Part shown: one piece after another, positions 1 to 5,609 of the stretch
Numbering within the stretch: position 1 is the stretch's first letter
Layout of the letters: each line of letters opens with the position of its first letter
DNA from: Spirochaetales bacterium
GTDB taxonomy: Bacteria; Spirochaetota; Spirochaetia; DSM-27196; SKKC01
Direction of reading: 5' to 3'
Length of the DNA stretch: 10,462 nucleotides
NCBI GenBank assembly: GCA_007121695.1
Contig: SKKC01000398.1
Location: forward strand, 1 to 10,462
The notes under the pieces: generated by a model
Told to the model about the DNA's origin: nothing
Database searches by the model: none
The model's input: the letters and a program-made list of their open reading frames with translations, nothing else
Translations under genes and position numbers: made by a program

Positions 1-910
1 CGACAAAGTGAGGCAACGATGGATGACCATATACGGTCCCGGTTCGGGCGCCCTCGGGTGTACCCGCAGGGTTTTCGACCATGGTCGCTTCGAAGTTCGT
101 ACCGGTCTGCGTAATGATCATGACACCTTCGACAGCACCGAATGCAGTAAAGCGTCCAACTCGGTCCTGACCGTGGGCTCGGGAAATACCCGGGAAGGTA
201 CCGAGGAGCTCACCATCGTAGCTGAGCATCTCGATGTGTGGCTGGCGGATGTACCCGACAAGCAGACGATCTCCGAGCAGCACCGGTGCGCCATGATCCT
301 CATGTGCCGGCACCATGGAGAAGGCAGTGTCAAAGCTGGTTCGAAGCAGACGTTCGTCCACTATCGTGATGTCACCCGACCCATCGTTATAGATACCGCT
401 CCGTCCGACGGTCGTCGTAAAGTGAGTCGGAAGGACTCCGTTCTGAATGAACCCGAGGACATCAATGTCTTCGAAAACCAGATCCATGTGGCCATCGTGC
501 TCGACCAGGCGCTGTCCGCTGTCGACCACTGCGACAATGGATTCCGCCCGATTGAATACGTAGCCAAACTCGCCGCTGTCGTTTGCATATACTGCAAGAC
601 CGCCGGCCGGAAGAAGCTGCTCGAACACTGCTTCCACGTCGCCATCGTGAGCATCGAGAACGGCGACCGTACCGCTGTTGAATCCGATTATGATCCGCCC
701 ATCGTTGTGCTCGTGACCGTGGCCGTGGCCGTGATCATGGTCGTGATCGTGACCGTGATCGTGATCATGGTCGTGATCGTGATGATGATCGTGACCGTGG
801 TCGTGGTCGTGATCATGTCCGTGATGGTCGTGTCCTGTCGCACACGCGGCAAGCAGGAAACTGACCGCCAATATCGCGAGTATTCCTCGCACCTTTGAAA
901 ACCTGGTCAT
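1..910 (-). CDS. AztD-like zinc metallochaperone lipoprotein with poly-His tract (3' end cut by window)
   Basis: The first 303 residues are visible; the C-terminus lies beyond base 1. Residues 1-22 form a lipoprotein signal peptide ending in the lipobox LAAC, so Cys23 should be lipidated. Residues 27-68 alternate His with Asp/Gly (23 His in 42 residues). From about residue 72 the chain becomes short beta-strand-rich repeats typical of a YncE/WD40-like propeller. His-containing turns occur at PTHF (H163), AHEDHG (H203, H206) and AHGQ (H246). This arrangement resembles AztD, the periplasmic propeller that hands zinc to the binding protein AztC; I base that on remembered family features, not an alignment. 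No Cys other than the lipobox Cys is present. It is the third gene after the ATPase and permease, 36 bp behind the permease stop, with GGAGG (916-920) five bases before ATG. Role inferred: capturing zinc in the periplasm and delivering it to the transporter. It is not ZnuA itself: no cluster A-I binding-protein pattern follows the His tract. Confidence 0.72.
   Translation of the reverse strand, partial: MTRFSKVRGILAILAVSFLLAACATGHDHHGHDHDHDHGHDHHHDHDHDHDHGHDHDHDHGHGHGHEHNDGRIIIGFNSGTVAVLDAHDGDVEAVFEQLLPAGGLAVYANDSGEFGYVFNRAESIVAVVDSGQRLVEHDGHMDLVFEDIDVLGFIQNGVLPTHFTTTVGRSGIYNDGSGDITIVDERLLRTSFDTAFSMVPAHEDHGAPVLLGDRLLVGYIRQPHIEMLSYDGELLGTFPGISRAHGQDRVGRFTAFGAVEGVMIITQTGTNFEATMVENPAGTPEGARTGTVYGHPSLPHFV
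707..832 (-). repeat. His/Asp/Gly codon-repeat tract with 23-nt direct repeats
   Basis: These bases encode residues 27-68 of the AztD-like lipoprotein, almost purely CAC/CAT alternating with GAC/GAT/GGN. Inside, a perfect 23-nt direct repeat (coding His44-His50 and His54-His60, ending in the first base of the next codon) recurs with a 30-nt (10-residue) offset. Because 30 is a multiple of three, unequal slippage between copies would change the number of His residues without breaking the frame. Confidence 0.85.
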
Positions 911-915
911 CGAGA

Positions 916-920
916 CCTCC
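916..920 (-). promoter_or_regulatory. Ribosome binding site of the AztD-like gene
   Basis: GGAGG on the minus strand, five bases before the ATG at 910. It fixes the start that gives a complete lipoprotein signal peptide. Confidence 0.75.
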
Positions 921-946
921 AGTTGAGTGTAGTGTGTGCAGTCGGG

Positions 947-1801
947 TCAGGCCCGTGCACCCTGTTCCTGAACGCGCGCATACAGCCACGCGAGTATATA
1001 GCCGGTAATTGTGAATAGAACGATCCCTGCACCACTCGGCAGATCGTAGACGTAGCTCACGGCAATACCTGCGACCGAAAATAACGCCGAGAAAATCGAG
1101 GCAAGTATCATGAGTCCTTTGAGCGATCGGGCGAAATAGCCAGCCGTTGCGGCTGGGAGCGTCAACAGTGTAATGACGAGCACTATTCCAACCGTCGTAA
1201 CCATAAGAACGACGGTTGCTCCGGTCAGCAGCAGCAGAAAGGTGATATGTCGCTGTACCGGGACCCCGCGAACCGTCGCAAATTCCGGGTCAAAACTGAC
1301 GGCAAATAATTGCGGATACAAAAAAACTGCCGAAACGATAATTACTATGTCCAGAATAATGATTCCCCAGAGATCCTGGGGAGAGAGCAACAGGATGTTT
1401 CCGAACAGATAGGCCATGGGATCGACAAAGGTCGGAGTACGGACGATAAAAATGACGCCGATCGCCGTGCCCAGCGCCCATACCGTGCTTATCGCCGAGT
1501 CGGTTCGCTGCTTTCCCCTGCTCGACGCCCAGCTGACCACCAGAGCCGAAATCATGGCAGCGACAAACGCACCCCAGAACGGGGTAAACCACTCAGTCCC
1601 GTGCGCAAAGCGCAGGTACAGGCTTATACCGATGCCGCCGAGCACAGAATGCGATATGGCTCCGGCGAGGTAGCTGACACGGTTTACGACCACATACGAC
1701 CCGACGACGCCGAAGGCGGGAGCCGACACCAGACCTGCTATGAGCGCAAAACGGATAAACGGCACCTGTGTGCTGAATACTGCCTGAATGAACTCCGTCA
1801 T
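947..1801 (-). CDS. znuB: Zinc/manganese-type ABC transporter permease, ABC-3 family (ZnuB/AztB-like)
   Basis: This 284-residue integral inner-membrane protein has the usual length for ABC-3 (ZnuB/MntB/TroC) permeases. About eight hydrophobic segments are visible. The family motif AISHSVLGGIG lies at residues 48-58, the cytoplasmic coupling segment DPEFATVRGVP at 171-181 and LLTLPAATA at 212-220. It should form the homodimeric channel for divalent metal, energised by the ATPase encoded immediately upstream. I chose the ATG at 1801, not the longer reading back to 1933. The latter adds 44 polar residues that only overlap the ATPase gene, whereas the ATG has GGAGG (1809-1813) seven bases ahead. 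The start overlaps the ATPase stop as ATGA, indicating translational coupling. Zinc rather than manganese is inferred from the His-rich lipoprotein downstream; the symbol is by family, and AztB is an equally fair name. Confidence 0.9.
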   Translation of the reverse strand: MTEFIQAVFSTQVPFIRFALIAGLVSAPAFGVVGSYVVVNRVSYLAGAISHSVLGGIGISLYLRFAHGTEWFTPFWGAFVAAMISALVVSWASSRGKQRTDSAISTVWALGTAIGVIFIVRTPTFVDPMAYLFGNILLLSPQDLWGIIILDIVIIVSAVFLYPQLFAVSFDPEFATVRGVPVQRHITFLLLLTGATVVLMVTTVGIVLVITLLTLPAATAGYFARSLKGLMILASIFSALFSVAGIAVSYVYDLPSGAGIVLFTITGYILAWLYARVQEQGARA

Positions 1802-2544
1802 GCCGTCGCCTCCGACCCGGCCGCAGTGGCTCCCTTTACTCCGAGGTCGTGCAGGTGCCCACTGAACAGCCGGTGCATGTCGTCTTCCGTGAGGTCGCTT
1901 CGTTTGTGCATGTGTATCGCTCGATTCACGCACATGACACGGTCGACCTGTTCGGAGAGAAAGTCGAAGTCGTGCGTAATAAGAAGAACGTCGAGCCGCT
2001 GTTTAAGCGTTGCAACAAGACCTTCCAGTCGTCGGGCAGAGCCGCGATCGATATTGGCCGTCGGTTCGTCGAGAATTAGAAGCTCCGGCCTACTGACCAG
2101 CGCCCGTGCCAGAAGCACCCGTTGTCGCTGCCCGCCGGACAACTCGGAAAAGGTACGCTTTCGTAAATCGGCAATATCGAGGTCGTCGAGAACCTGCTCG
2201 ACGGCTGCCTTGTCTTCGCGGGAATACAGCCCGAAACGCCCCGTAAGCCTGCCCGTAAGAACAACCTCACCGACAACGGCAGGAAACTGTGGATCATAGA
2301 GGCTGTGCTGAGGCACGTAGCCGCTTCGTTGTTGTGCACGCTCCGGCGAGACGCCGAGAACCGAAACCGAACCCGCGTTCGCTTTCAGAAGCCCCAGTAA
2401 GAGGCGGGCAAAGGTCGTCTTCCCGCCACCGTTGGGGCCGACTATCTGCGTCAGCCCTCCCGGCGGTATGGCAAGAGAAACGCCCTGGAATACGGGAACA
2501 CCAGGGTATCGAAAGTGCAGATCTGTAAGCTCAACGGCGTTCAT
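1798..2544 (-). CDS. znuC: Zinc-type ABC transporter ATP-binding protein (ZnuC/AztA-like)
   Basis: This 248-residue ABC ATPase is complete. It shows Walker A GPNGGGKTT at residues 36-44, Q-loop Gln79 (GYVPQ), signature LSGGQ at 135-139, Walker B LLILDEP at 155-161 and the switch His191 in LLITHD. The N-terminus (YPGVPVFQGVSL) and the tail (VNRAIHMHKR, then several more His) match the ZnuC/MntA subfamily of metal importers. It should sit on the cytoplasmic face and drive the permease that overlaps its 3' end. The ATG at 2544 has no recognisable Shine-Dalgarno sequence. Instead a TTGACA promoter and a palindrome lie directly in front, so the message may start at or a few bases before the codon. 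First gene of the operon. The general function is secure; zinc as substrate is inferred from the operon partner. Confidence 0.92.
   Translation of the reverse strand: MNAVELTDLHFRYPGVPVFQGVSLAIPPGGLTQIVGPNGGGKTTFARLLLGLLKANAGSVSVLGVSPERAQQRSGYVPQHSLYDPQFPAVVGEVVLTGRLTGRFGLYSREDKAAVEQVLDDLDIADLRKRTFSELSGGQRQRVLLARALVSRPELLILDEPTANIDRGSARRLEGLVATLKQRLDVLLITHDFDFLSEQVDRVMCVNRAIHMHKRSDLTEDDMHRLFSGHLHDLGVKGATAAGSEATA
1809..1813 (-). promoter_or_regulatory. Ribosome binding site of the permease gene
   Basis: GGAGG inside the last codons of the ATPase gene, seven bases before the permease ATG. It decides for the start at 1801 over longer alternatives. Confidence 0.75.
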
Positions 2545-2551
2545 CTGCCGA

Positions 2552-2581
2552 ACAGTAATATTTTGTAATACTGTGTGTCAA
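2552..2581 (-). promoter_or_regulatory. Promoter of the zinc operon overlapping a palindromic (Zur-like) operator
   Basis: On the minus strand a perfect -35 TTGACA (2576-2581) is followed by possible -10 hexamers TACTGT (2552-2557, spacer 18) or TATTAC (2555-2560, spacer 15). Between them, 2552-2574 is an imperfect 23-bp palindrome whose outer arms ACAGTA/TACTGT match perfectly. Read on the plus strand it also holds GTAATA twice, ten bases apart. An AT-rich dyad lying between -35 and -10 is the usual position of a Fur/Zur-family repressor site. Regulation by Zur is inferred from the metal-uptake genes it precedes; no regulator gene is in the window. Confidence 0.6.
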
Positions 2582-2597
2582 CCGGTGTTACAAAGTA

Positions 2598-3197
2598 CTA
2601 ATCAAAAAGAAACGAATACGTTACGCCAGCGGATATTTTCCAGCGATACTCTGCGTCAGCAAGAAAGAACCGGAACAGACCAAGAATTCCGTCAATCGCA
2701 GCTTCGCCAGTATCCGTCGAACCGCGAAACGGCGGCGGCGGTGAGAGTTCAAGTCCCAGATCGAGCGAGAGCAGGCCCGGCCCGACGGTAGCGATCGGAC
2801 CCTGCGTCCCGACGAGCAGCATAAGCCCGCCTCGGGAATCGGAGATGTCCTCCGCCGGTTGCAGCACGATCACAGGCCCGACACCCACATACAGGGACGC
2901 GGAAAGTTGCTGCTCGTCCGATGCATCCGGTCCCGCGATATTCACGAGGTTGTACAGATCGACCCTGAGATACGGTGCGACGTACTGCCCCTCGTGTCCA
3001 AGCCCGAAGTACCCACGCGCACCGGCGCCGATACCGAATCCTCCTGCGGGCACCGAAACCAGTGCACCGGCGAGAAGATGCCCGTGCTCCCTGCTTCGAT
3101 TGTACCCGAGCGAAAGATCAAGACGCGTTGCCTCCAGCGCGACCAGCGGCAGCGGAAGCACCACCATGACCAGACACAGAACAAATACACGTCGCAT
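2598..3197 (-). CDS. Hypothetical exported beta-rich protein, probably a small outer-membrane barrel
   Basis: This 199-residue protein begins with a clear signal peptide (MRRVFVLC, then a hydrophobic run to about residue 20, cleavage near VALEA). The mature part is Gly-rich and alternates polar and hydrophobic residues in short strands (GAGARGYFGLG, YVAPYLRVDLYN, LSASLYVGVGPVIVL, LSLDLGLELS). It ends in a strand closing SFLFD, as in small 8-stranded barrels. I do not recognise a named family. The start is the ATG at 3197 with AAGGAG six bases ahead (3204-3209); a TTG at 3201-3203 would overlap that spacing and is unlikely. It lies just before the zinc operon on the same strand with no visible terminator, only 53 bp from the ATPase gene, so read-through is possible. 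A role in metal passage across the outer membrane would be guesswork. Confidence 0.75.
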   Translation of the reverse strand: MRRVFVLCLVMVVLPLPLVALEATRLDLSLGYNRSREHGHLLAGALVSVPAGGFGIGAGARGYFGLGHEGQYVAPYLRVDLYNLVNIAGPDASDEQQLSASLYVGVGPVIVLQPAEDISDSRGGLMLLVGTQGPIATVGPGLLSLDLGLELSPPPPFRGSTDTGEAAIDGILGLFRFFLADAEYRWKISAGVTYSFLFD

Positions 3198-3403
3198 GGG
3201 CAACTCCTTCGATTCTGCAAATGTACAGATACAAGATTACCTTATTGCGTAGGAAACCGCCATAGACAGTAATTACTATCGTCTGGCCAGCCAGAGCCCG
3301 CCCCTCGAGGGTCGAAACCTGGTCTCATTCTACATTCTGGGACGATGGGGCCGAAACGCTGTGCCAGAGTGTATCAGTAACGACACTTTAGGGAGGCACA
3401 GGT
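3198..3403. promoter_or_regulatory. Divergent intergenic region with palindromes
   Basis: This is the 206-bp space between the small barrel gene (leftward) and the PPC lipoprotein gene (rightward), and it must hold both promoters. I see no convincing -35/-10 pair for either. It contains two perfect 10-bp palindromes: AGTAATTACT (3268-3277) and CCCTCGAGGG (3302-3311). The first shares ACAGTAAT with the palindrome before the zinc ATPase gene (3266-3273 versus 2552-2559). GGGAGG at 3391-3396 is the ribosome binding site of the rightward gene. Confidence 0.4.
3204..3209 (-). promoter_or_regulatory. Ribosome binding site of the small barrel gene
   Basis: AAGGAG on the minus strand, six bases before the ATG at 3197. 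It selects that ATG over the in-frame TTG two codons upstream. Confidence 0.75.
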
Positions 3404-4288
3404 ATGCGTGGGATAAAACAGGGATTGATTCCAGCTGCAACGATCGTACTTTTGTTGCTAGGATCGTGCGACTGGCTTAGTGGAATACTCGGGGGAGAAA
3501 TCGATCCGTACGAGCCGAACGACTCGATTGCAGAGGCGTATCCCATAGAGCTCGGCCAGAGATACACAGCGTATATATCCGAGAATGACGCTGACTTTTT
3601 CAGCTTCCGACCAGCGCATGGGGCGGATACATTCGACGCAGTCGAAATCAGCGTTACCGACGTAGGGCCCGATCTTAGAATTGGCCTCGCGCTGTACGAT
3701 AACCGGGGTAACCGCTTTACACAGCGAACCGTAAGCACGAAAGGAGCGGATCTTACGTTTATACTACGAACTCCCGGCCTGCCGACAGGCCACAATTACT
3801 ACATCCGGTTCAGCGGAACCTGGGGGCATGACTACGAGGTCGATGGTATCGGGGACTACCGTGGTGAAGGGCCCTACACCTTCAGGGTCAGGAACCTCAA
3901 CGAAAACGACGCGTTTGCTCCGAACCATACCATCGATACGGCGTATACGATTAACCTGGGGCAGTCATACAATGGTGTTCTTGTTTCAACGTCCGAGGCT
4001 GACTTTTTCTCGTTCACGCCAACTTCAGAGAGTATGACTCTGACCGTTACAGATACGGGCTCGGACCTCTATCTGGGTGCAGCCTGGTATGGTCCCGACA
4101 AAGGTTACCTGGGCAAACATACATTCGGAACGAGCGGACAAATAGGAGATATTACCCTTACCGGACTGACGGCAGGTGAAACAAACTACCTCAGGATTTC
4201 CGGTACCGACGGCTGGTCCGGTTGGAATGTCGGAGGGAGTTTCGACCACAGAAGTCGGGGGCCATACACGTTTAGCCTGGCCGATTAA
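3404..4288 (+). CDS. Lipoprotein with two pre-peptidase C-terminal (PPC-like) domains
   Basis: This 294-residue protein has a lipoprotein signal peptide with lipobox LLGSC, so Cys22 is the lipid anchor, followed by Asp23. The rest is two tandem beta-sandwich modules. Module 1 (about 35-163) starts DPYEPNDSIAEA and has DADFFSF; module 2 (about 168-293) starts FAPNHTIDTA and has EADFFSF. Each ends in GPYTF. The EPNDS...D-x-D-(Y/F)-F-S-F pattern is that of PPC domains, which accompany secreted peptidases and other surface proteins; no peptidase domain is present here. The two modules share NYYIRFSGT/NYLRISGT and a 12-nt identical stretch (GCTGACTTTTTC), pointing to internal duplication. Start: ATG with GGGAGG seven bases ahead. 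It appears monocistronic, with a hairpin 32 bp past the stop. Specific function unknown; probably envelope adhesion or binding. Confidence 0.85.
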   Translation: MRGIKQGLIPAATIVLLLLGSCDWLSGILGGEIDPYEPNDSIAEAYPIELGQRYTAYISENDADFFSFRPAHGADTFDAVEISVTDVGPDLRIGLALYDNRGNRFTQRTVSTKGADLTFILRTPGLPTGHNYYIRFSGTWGHDYEVDGIGDYRGEGPYTFRVRNLNENDAFAPNHTIDTAYTINLGQSYNGVLVSTSEADFFSFTPTSESMTLTVTDTGSDLYLGAAWYGPDKGYLGKHTFGTSGQIGDITLTGLTAGETNYLRISGTDGWSGWNVGGSFDHRSRGPYTFSLAD

Positions 4289-4320
4289 GTGGGCCAGTTT
4301 ATACATGGGGTTACGCATTA

Positions 4321-4353
4321 CAGGCTGGCGAGGCGTAGCACGCTGCCAGCCTG
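4321..4353 (+). terminator. Strong hairpin after the PPC lipoprotein gene
   Basis: A perfect 9-bp stem CAGGCTGGC/GCCAGCCTG extends inward with GCG/CGC around the loop TAGCA. It begins 32 bp after the lipoprotein stop. No T-tract follows, so it is not a textbook intrinsic terminator. It could be a transcript-end stabiliser, a termination signal without a U-tract, or a structure shielding the downstream regulator gene. Confidence 0.45.
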
Positions 4354-4404
4354 AATGTGTCCTCTGAGATCCCGAAAAACATAGTGGGACACCACTGCCC
4401 GACG

Positions 4405-4439
4405 GCGACAGCTCGCGGGAGTCCCCCTATACTATAGGG
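4405..4439 (+). promoter_or_regulatory. Promoter of the AraC-type gene with perfect palindrome over the -10
   Basis: GCGACA (4405-4410, four of six to TTGACA) is followed after 17 bp by TATACT (4428-4433, five of six to TATAAT). The -10 lies inside a perfect dyad CCCTATA-C-TATAGGG (4425-4439), which ends one base before the ATG at 4441. The predicted transcript would begin at about 4440-4441, giving a leaderless message. The dyad position would allow repression, possibly by the gene's own product; that is inference. Confidence 0.55.
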
Positions 4440-4440
4440 C

Positions 4441-5571
4441 ATGCTCTCGCTCGAGCTTCTCGCAACACTCGGGGCGGTCCAGGGGCTGCTCCTGCTTGTA
4501 CTCATACTCGTGCGGTTTCGAAGCCGTCGGAATCTGCCGCTGGCCATCCTTCTACTGACCTTTTCGGTTCGACTGGGCACGATCCCGTACTGGAACGCTG
4601 AAGGACTCCTGAGCGCTCCTTGGATTTTCACTATCGTCGGAGCGATCCCACTCCTGTTCGGGCCGCTTGTATGGTGGTACGTGCGAGAGCTGATTCGGGA
4701 AGACCTCCGTGTGCCACGACCATCGCTGCTGCACGCGAGTCCCTGGATAGTCGAAACCGTCGGTTTCGTGGCCGTCGTACAGCTTCTTGGTCCGGAGGGA
4801 TACGAGAGTCTGGTAGAAAGTATCTTCTCCGCACCCGCTCCCTGGTGGATGCACGTGCGAAACACCGCCAAGGGCCTTGTCGGTGGCATATACGCGATCG
4901 CCGCCGCGCATATCGTATTCGGACCGGAGAGTCGGAGCCCTCACGTAACCACCGGACGGCGTGTGTGGGCGCGCTCGGTCGTTGTCCTGCCACTCCTGTG
5001 TCTGTTGTCGTTTTTTGCGATTGCTATTGATCCGGGTATGCAGGCAGATCCTTCTCTTGCAGGGCTTTGTCCTTTCAGATTCTCTGCATCAATGATGGCA
5101 ATTACGATGTACGCGTTCGCGTTTCTGGCAATCGTACGTCCAGACGCGCTCGATGACACCCGCGCATCGTGCCAACCAGCGTCCAGGCTCGAGTTAGACG
5201 ACGATGAGATTCTGGATATCATCGGCCGGGTCAATGAATGTCTCGCCTCGGGTGTGTACCAGGACTCCGATCTGTCGCTTCTCCGGCTGGCCAGGCCGCT
5301 TGGGATACACCCGAATCGTCTGTCCTGCGCAATAAATCGCGGGTTTAACTGCTCGTTTACCCAGTTGATAAACCGGGCACGGCTCGAAGACTTTCTGCAG
5401 CGGGTTGAGAGGGGAGAACTCGAGCGCTTCACCATGTTAAGTCTGGCGCTCGAGGCGGGTTTTCGCTCCAAGAGCACCTTTAACCGGGTCTTCAAGGATG
5501 CATACGGCACATCGCCGAGTGAGTTTCTCGAGCATACACGCCTGCAAACAGGGCCAGCCAACCCTCAATAA
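4441..5571 (+). CDS. AraC-family transcriptional regulator with multi-pass membrane sensor domain
   Basis: This 376-residue protein has two halves. Residues 1-235 carry six or seven hydrophobic segments (roughly 5-24, 34-50, 60-81, 102-117, 143-160, 179-197, 215-233). Residues 255-370 form a C-terminal AraC/XylS DNA-binding domain. The domain has a first helix-turn-helix around LARPLGIHPNRLSCAINR (283-300) and the strongly conserved ALEAGFRSKSTFNRVFK...G.SPSEF (336-362). Membrane-integral AraC regulators of this type are common in Bacteroidota and Spirochaetota and are presumed to sense an envelope or external signal; ligands are mostly unknown. The ATG at 4441 has no Shine-Dalgarno sequence but sits at the predicted transcription start, and the first membrane segment begins right after it. 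No adjacent gene reads on with it; targets may be the divergent or convergent neighbours, which I cannot test. Confidence 0.85.
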   Translation: MLSLELLATLGAVQGLLLLVLILVRFRSRRNLPLAILLLTFSVRLGTIPYWNAEGLLSAPWIFTIVGAIPLLFGPLVWWYVRELIREDLRVPRPSLLHASPWIVETVGFVAVVQLLGPEGYESLVESIFSAPAPWWMHVRNTAKGLVGGIYAIAAAHIVFGPESRSPHVTTGRRVWARSVVVLPLLCLLSFFAIAIDPGMQADPSLAGLCPFRFSASMMAITMYAFAFLAIVRPDALDDTRASCQPASRLELDDDEILDIIGRVNECLASGVYQDSDLSLLRLARPLGIHPNRLSCAINRGFNCSFTQLINRARLEDFLQRVERGELERFTMLSLALEAGFRSKSTFNRVFKDAYGTSPSEFLEHTRLQTGPANPQ

Positions 5572-5609
5572 GCGAGGGAAGATCCCGTCGGCTCTTACGG
5601 TATCGGGAT
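5562..5609. terminator. Hairpins at the convergent gene junction
   Basis: Two small inverted repeats lie where the AraC gene and the leftward solute-binding gene meet: CCCTC/GAGGG (5562-5578, 7-nt loop, overlapping the AraC stop) and ATCCCG/CGGGAT (5582-5609, overlapping the last codons of the leftward gene). Neither has a T-tract. The two stop codons are 23 bp apart, so a bidirectional termination role is plausible but weak. Confidence 0.3.

Noticed and set aside
707..832. The repeat tract as a CRISPR array or intergenic minisatellite
   Set aside because: There are no unique spacers, and the repeats are codon repeats within a reading frame.
8..898. Long plus-strand open frame with a Val/Ile/Met-rich stretch that looks like a membrane segment
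   Set aside because: It is the antisense shadow of the AztD-like gene: the Val/Ile/Met run is the reverse complement of the His/Asp codons. There is no ribosome site, and the minus-strand frame has a lipobox, ribosome site and operon context.
1..910. Calling the His-rich lipoprotein ZnuA because ZnuA also has a His-rich loop
   Set aside because: In ZnuA the His loop is internal, after the first fold segment. Here it directly follows the lipid anchor, and the remainder is propeller-like.
1310..2299. A 329-codon plus-strand open frame across the permease and ATPase genes
   Set aside because: It is antisense to two genes with complete family motifs. Its translation is Arg/Ser-rich without domain features.
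3201..3203. TTG as the start of the small barrel gene
   Set aside because: The AAGGAG would be directly adjacent to it; the ATG at 3197 has six-base spacing and begins a standard signal peptide.
3302..3311. CCCTCGAGGG as a regulator site
   Set aside because: It is a perfect palindrome, but short, GC-rich and without a second copy or promoter relation that I can see; chance is adequate.
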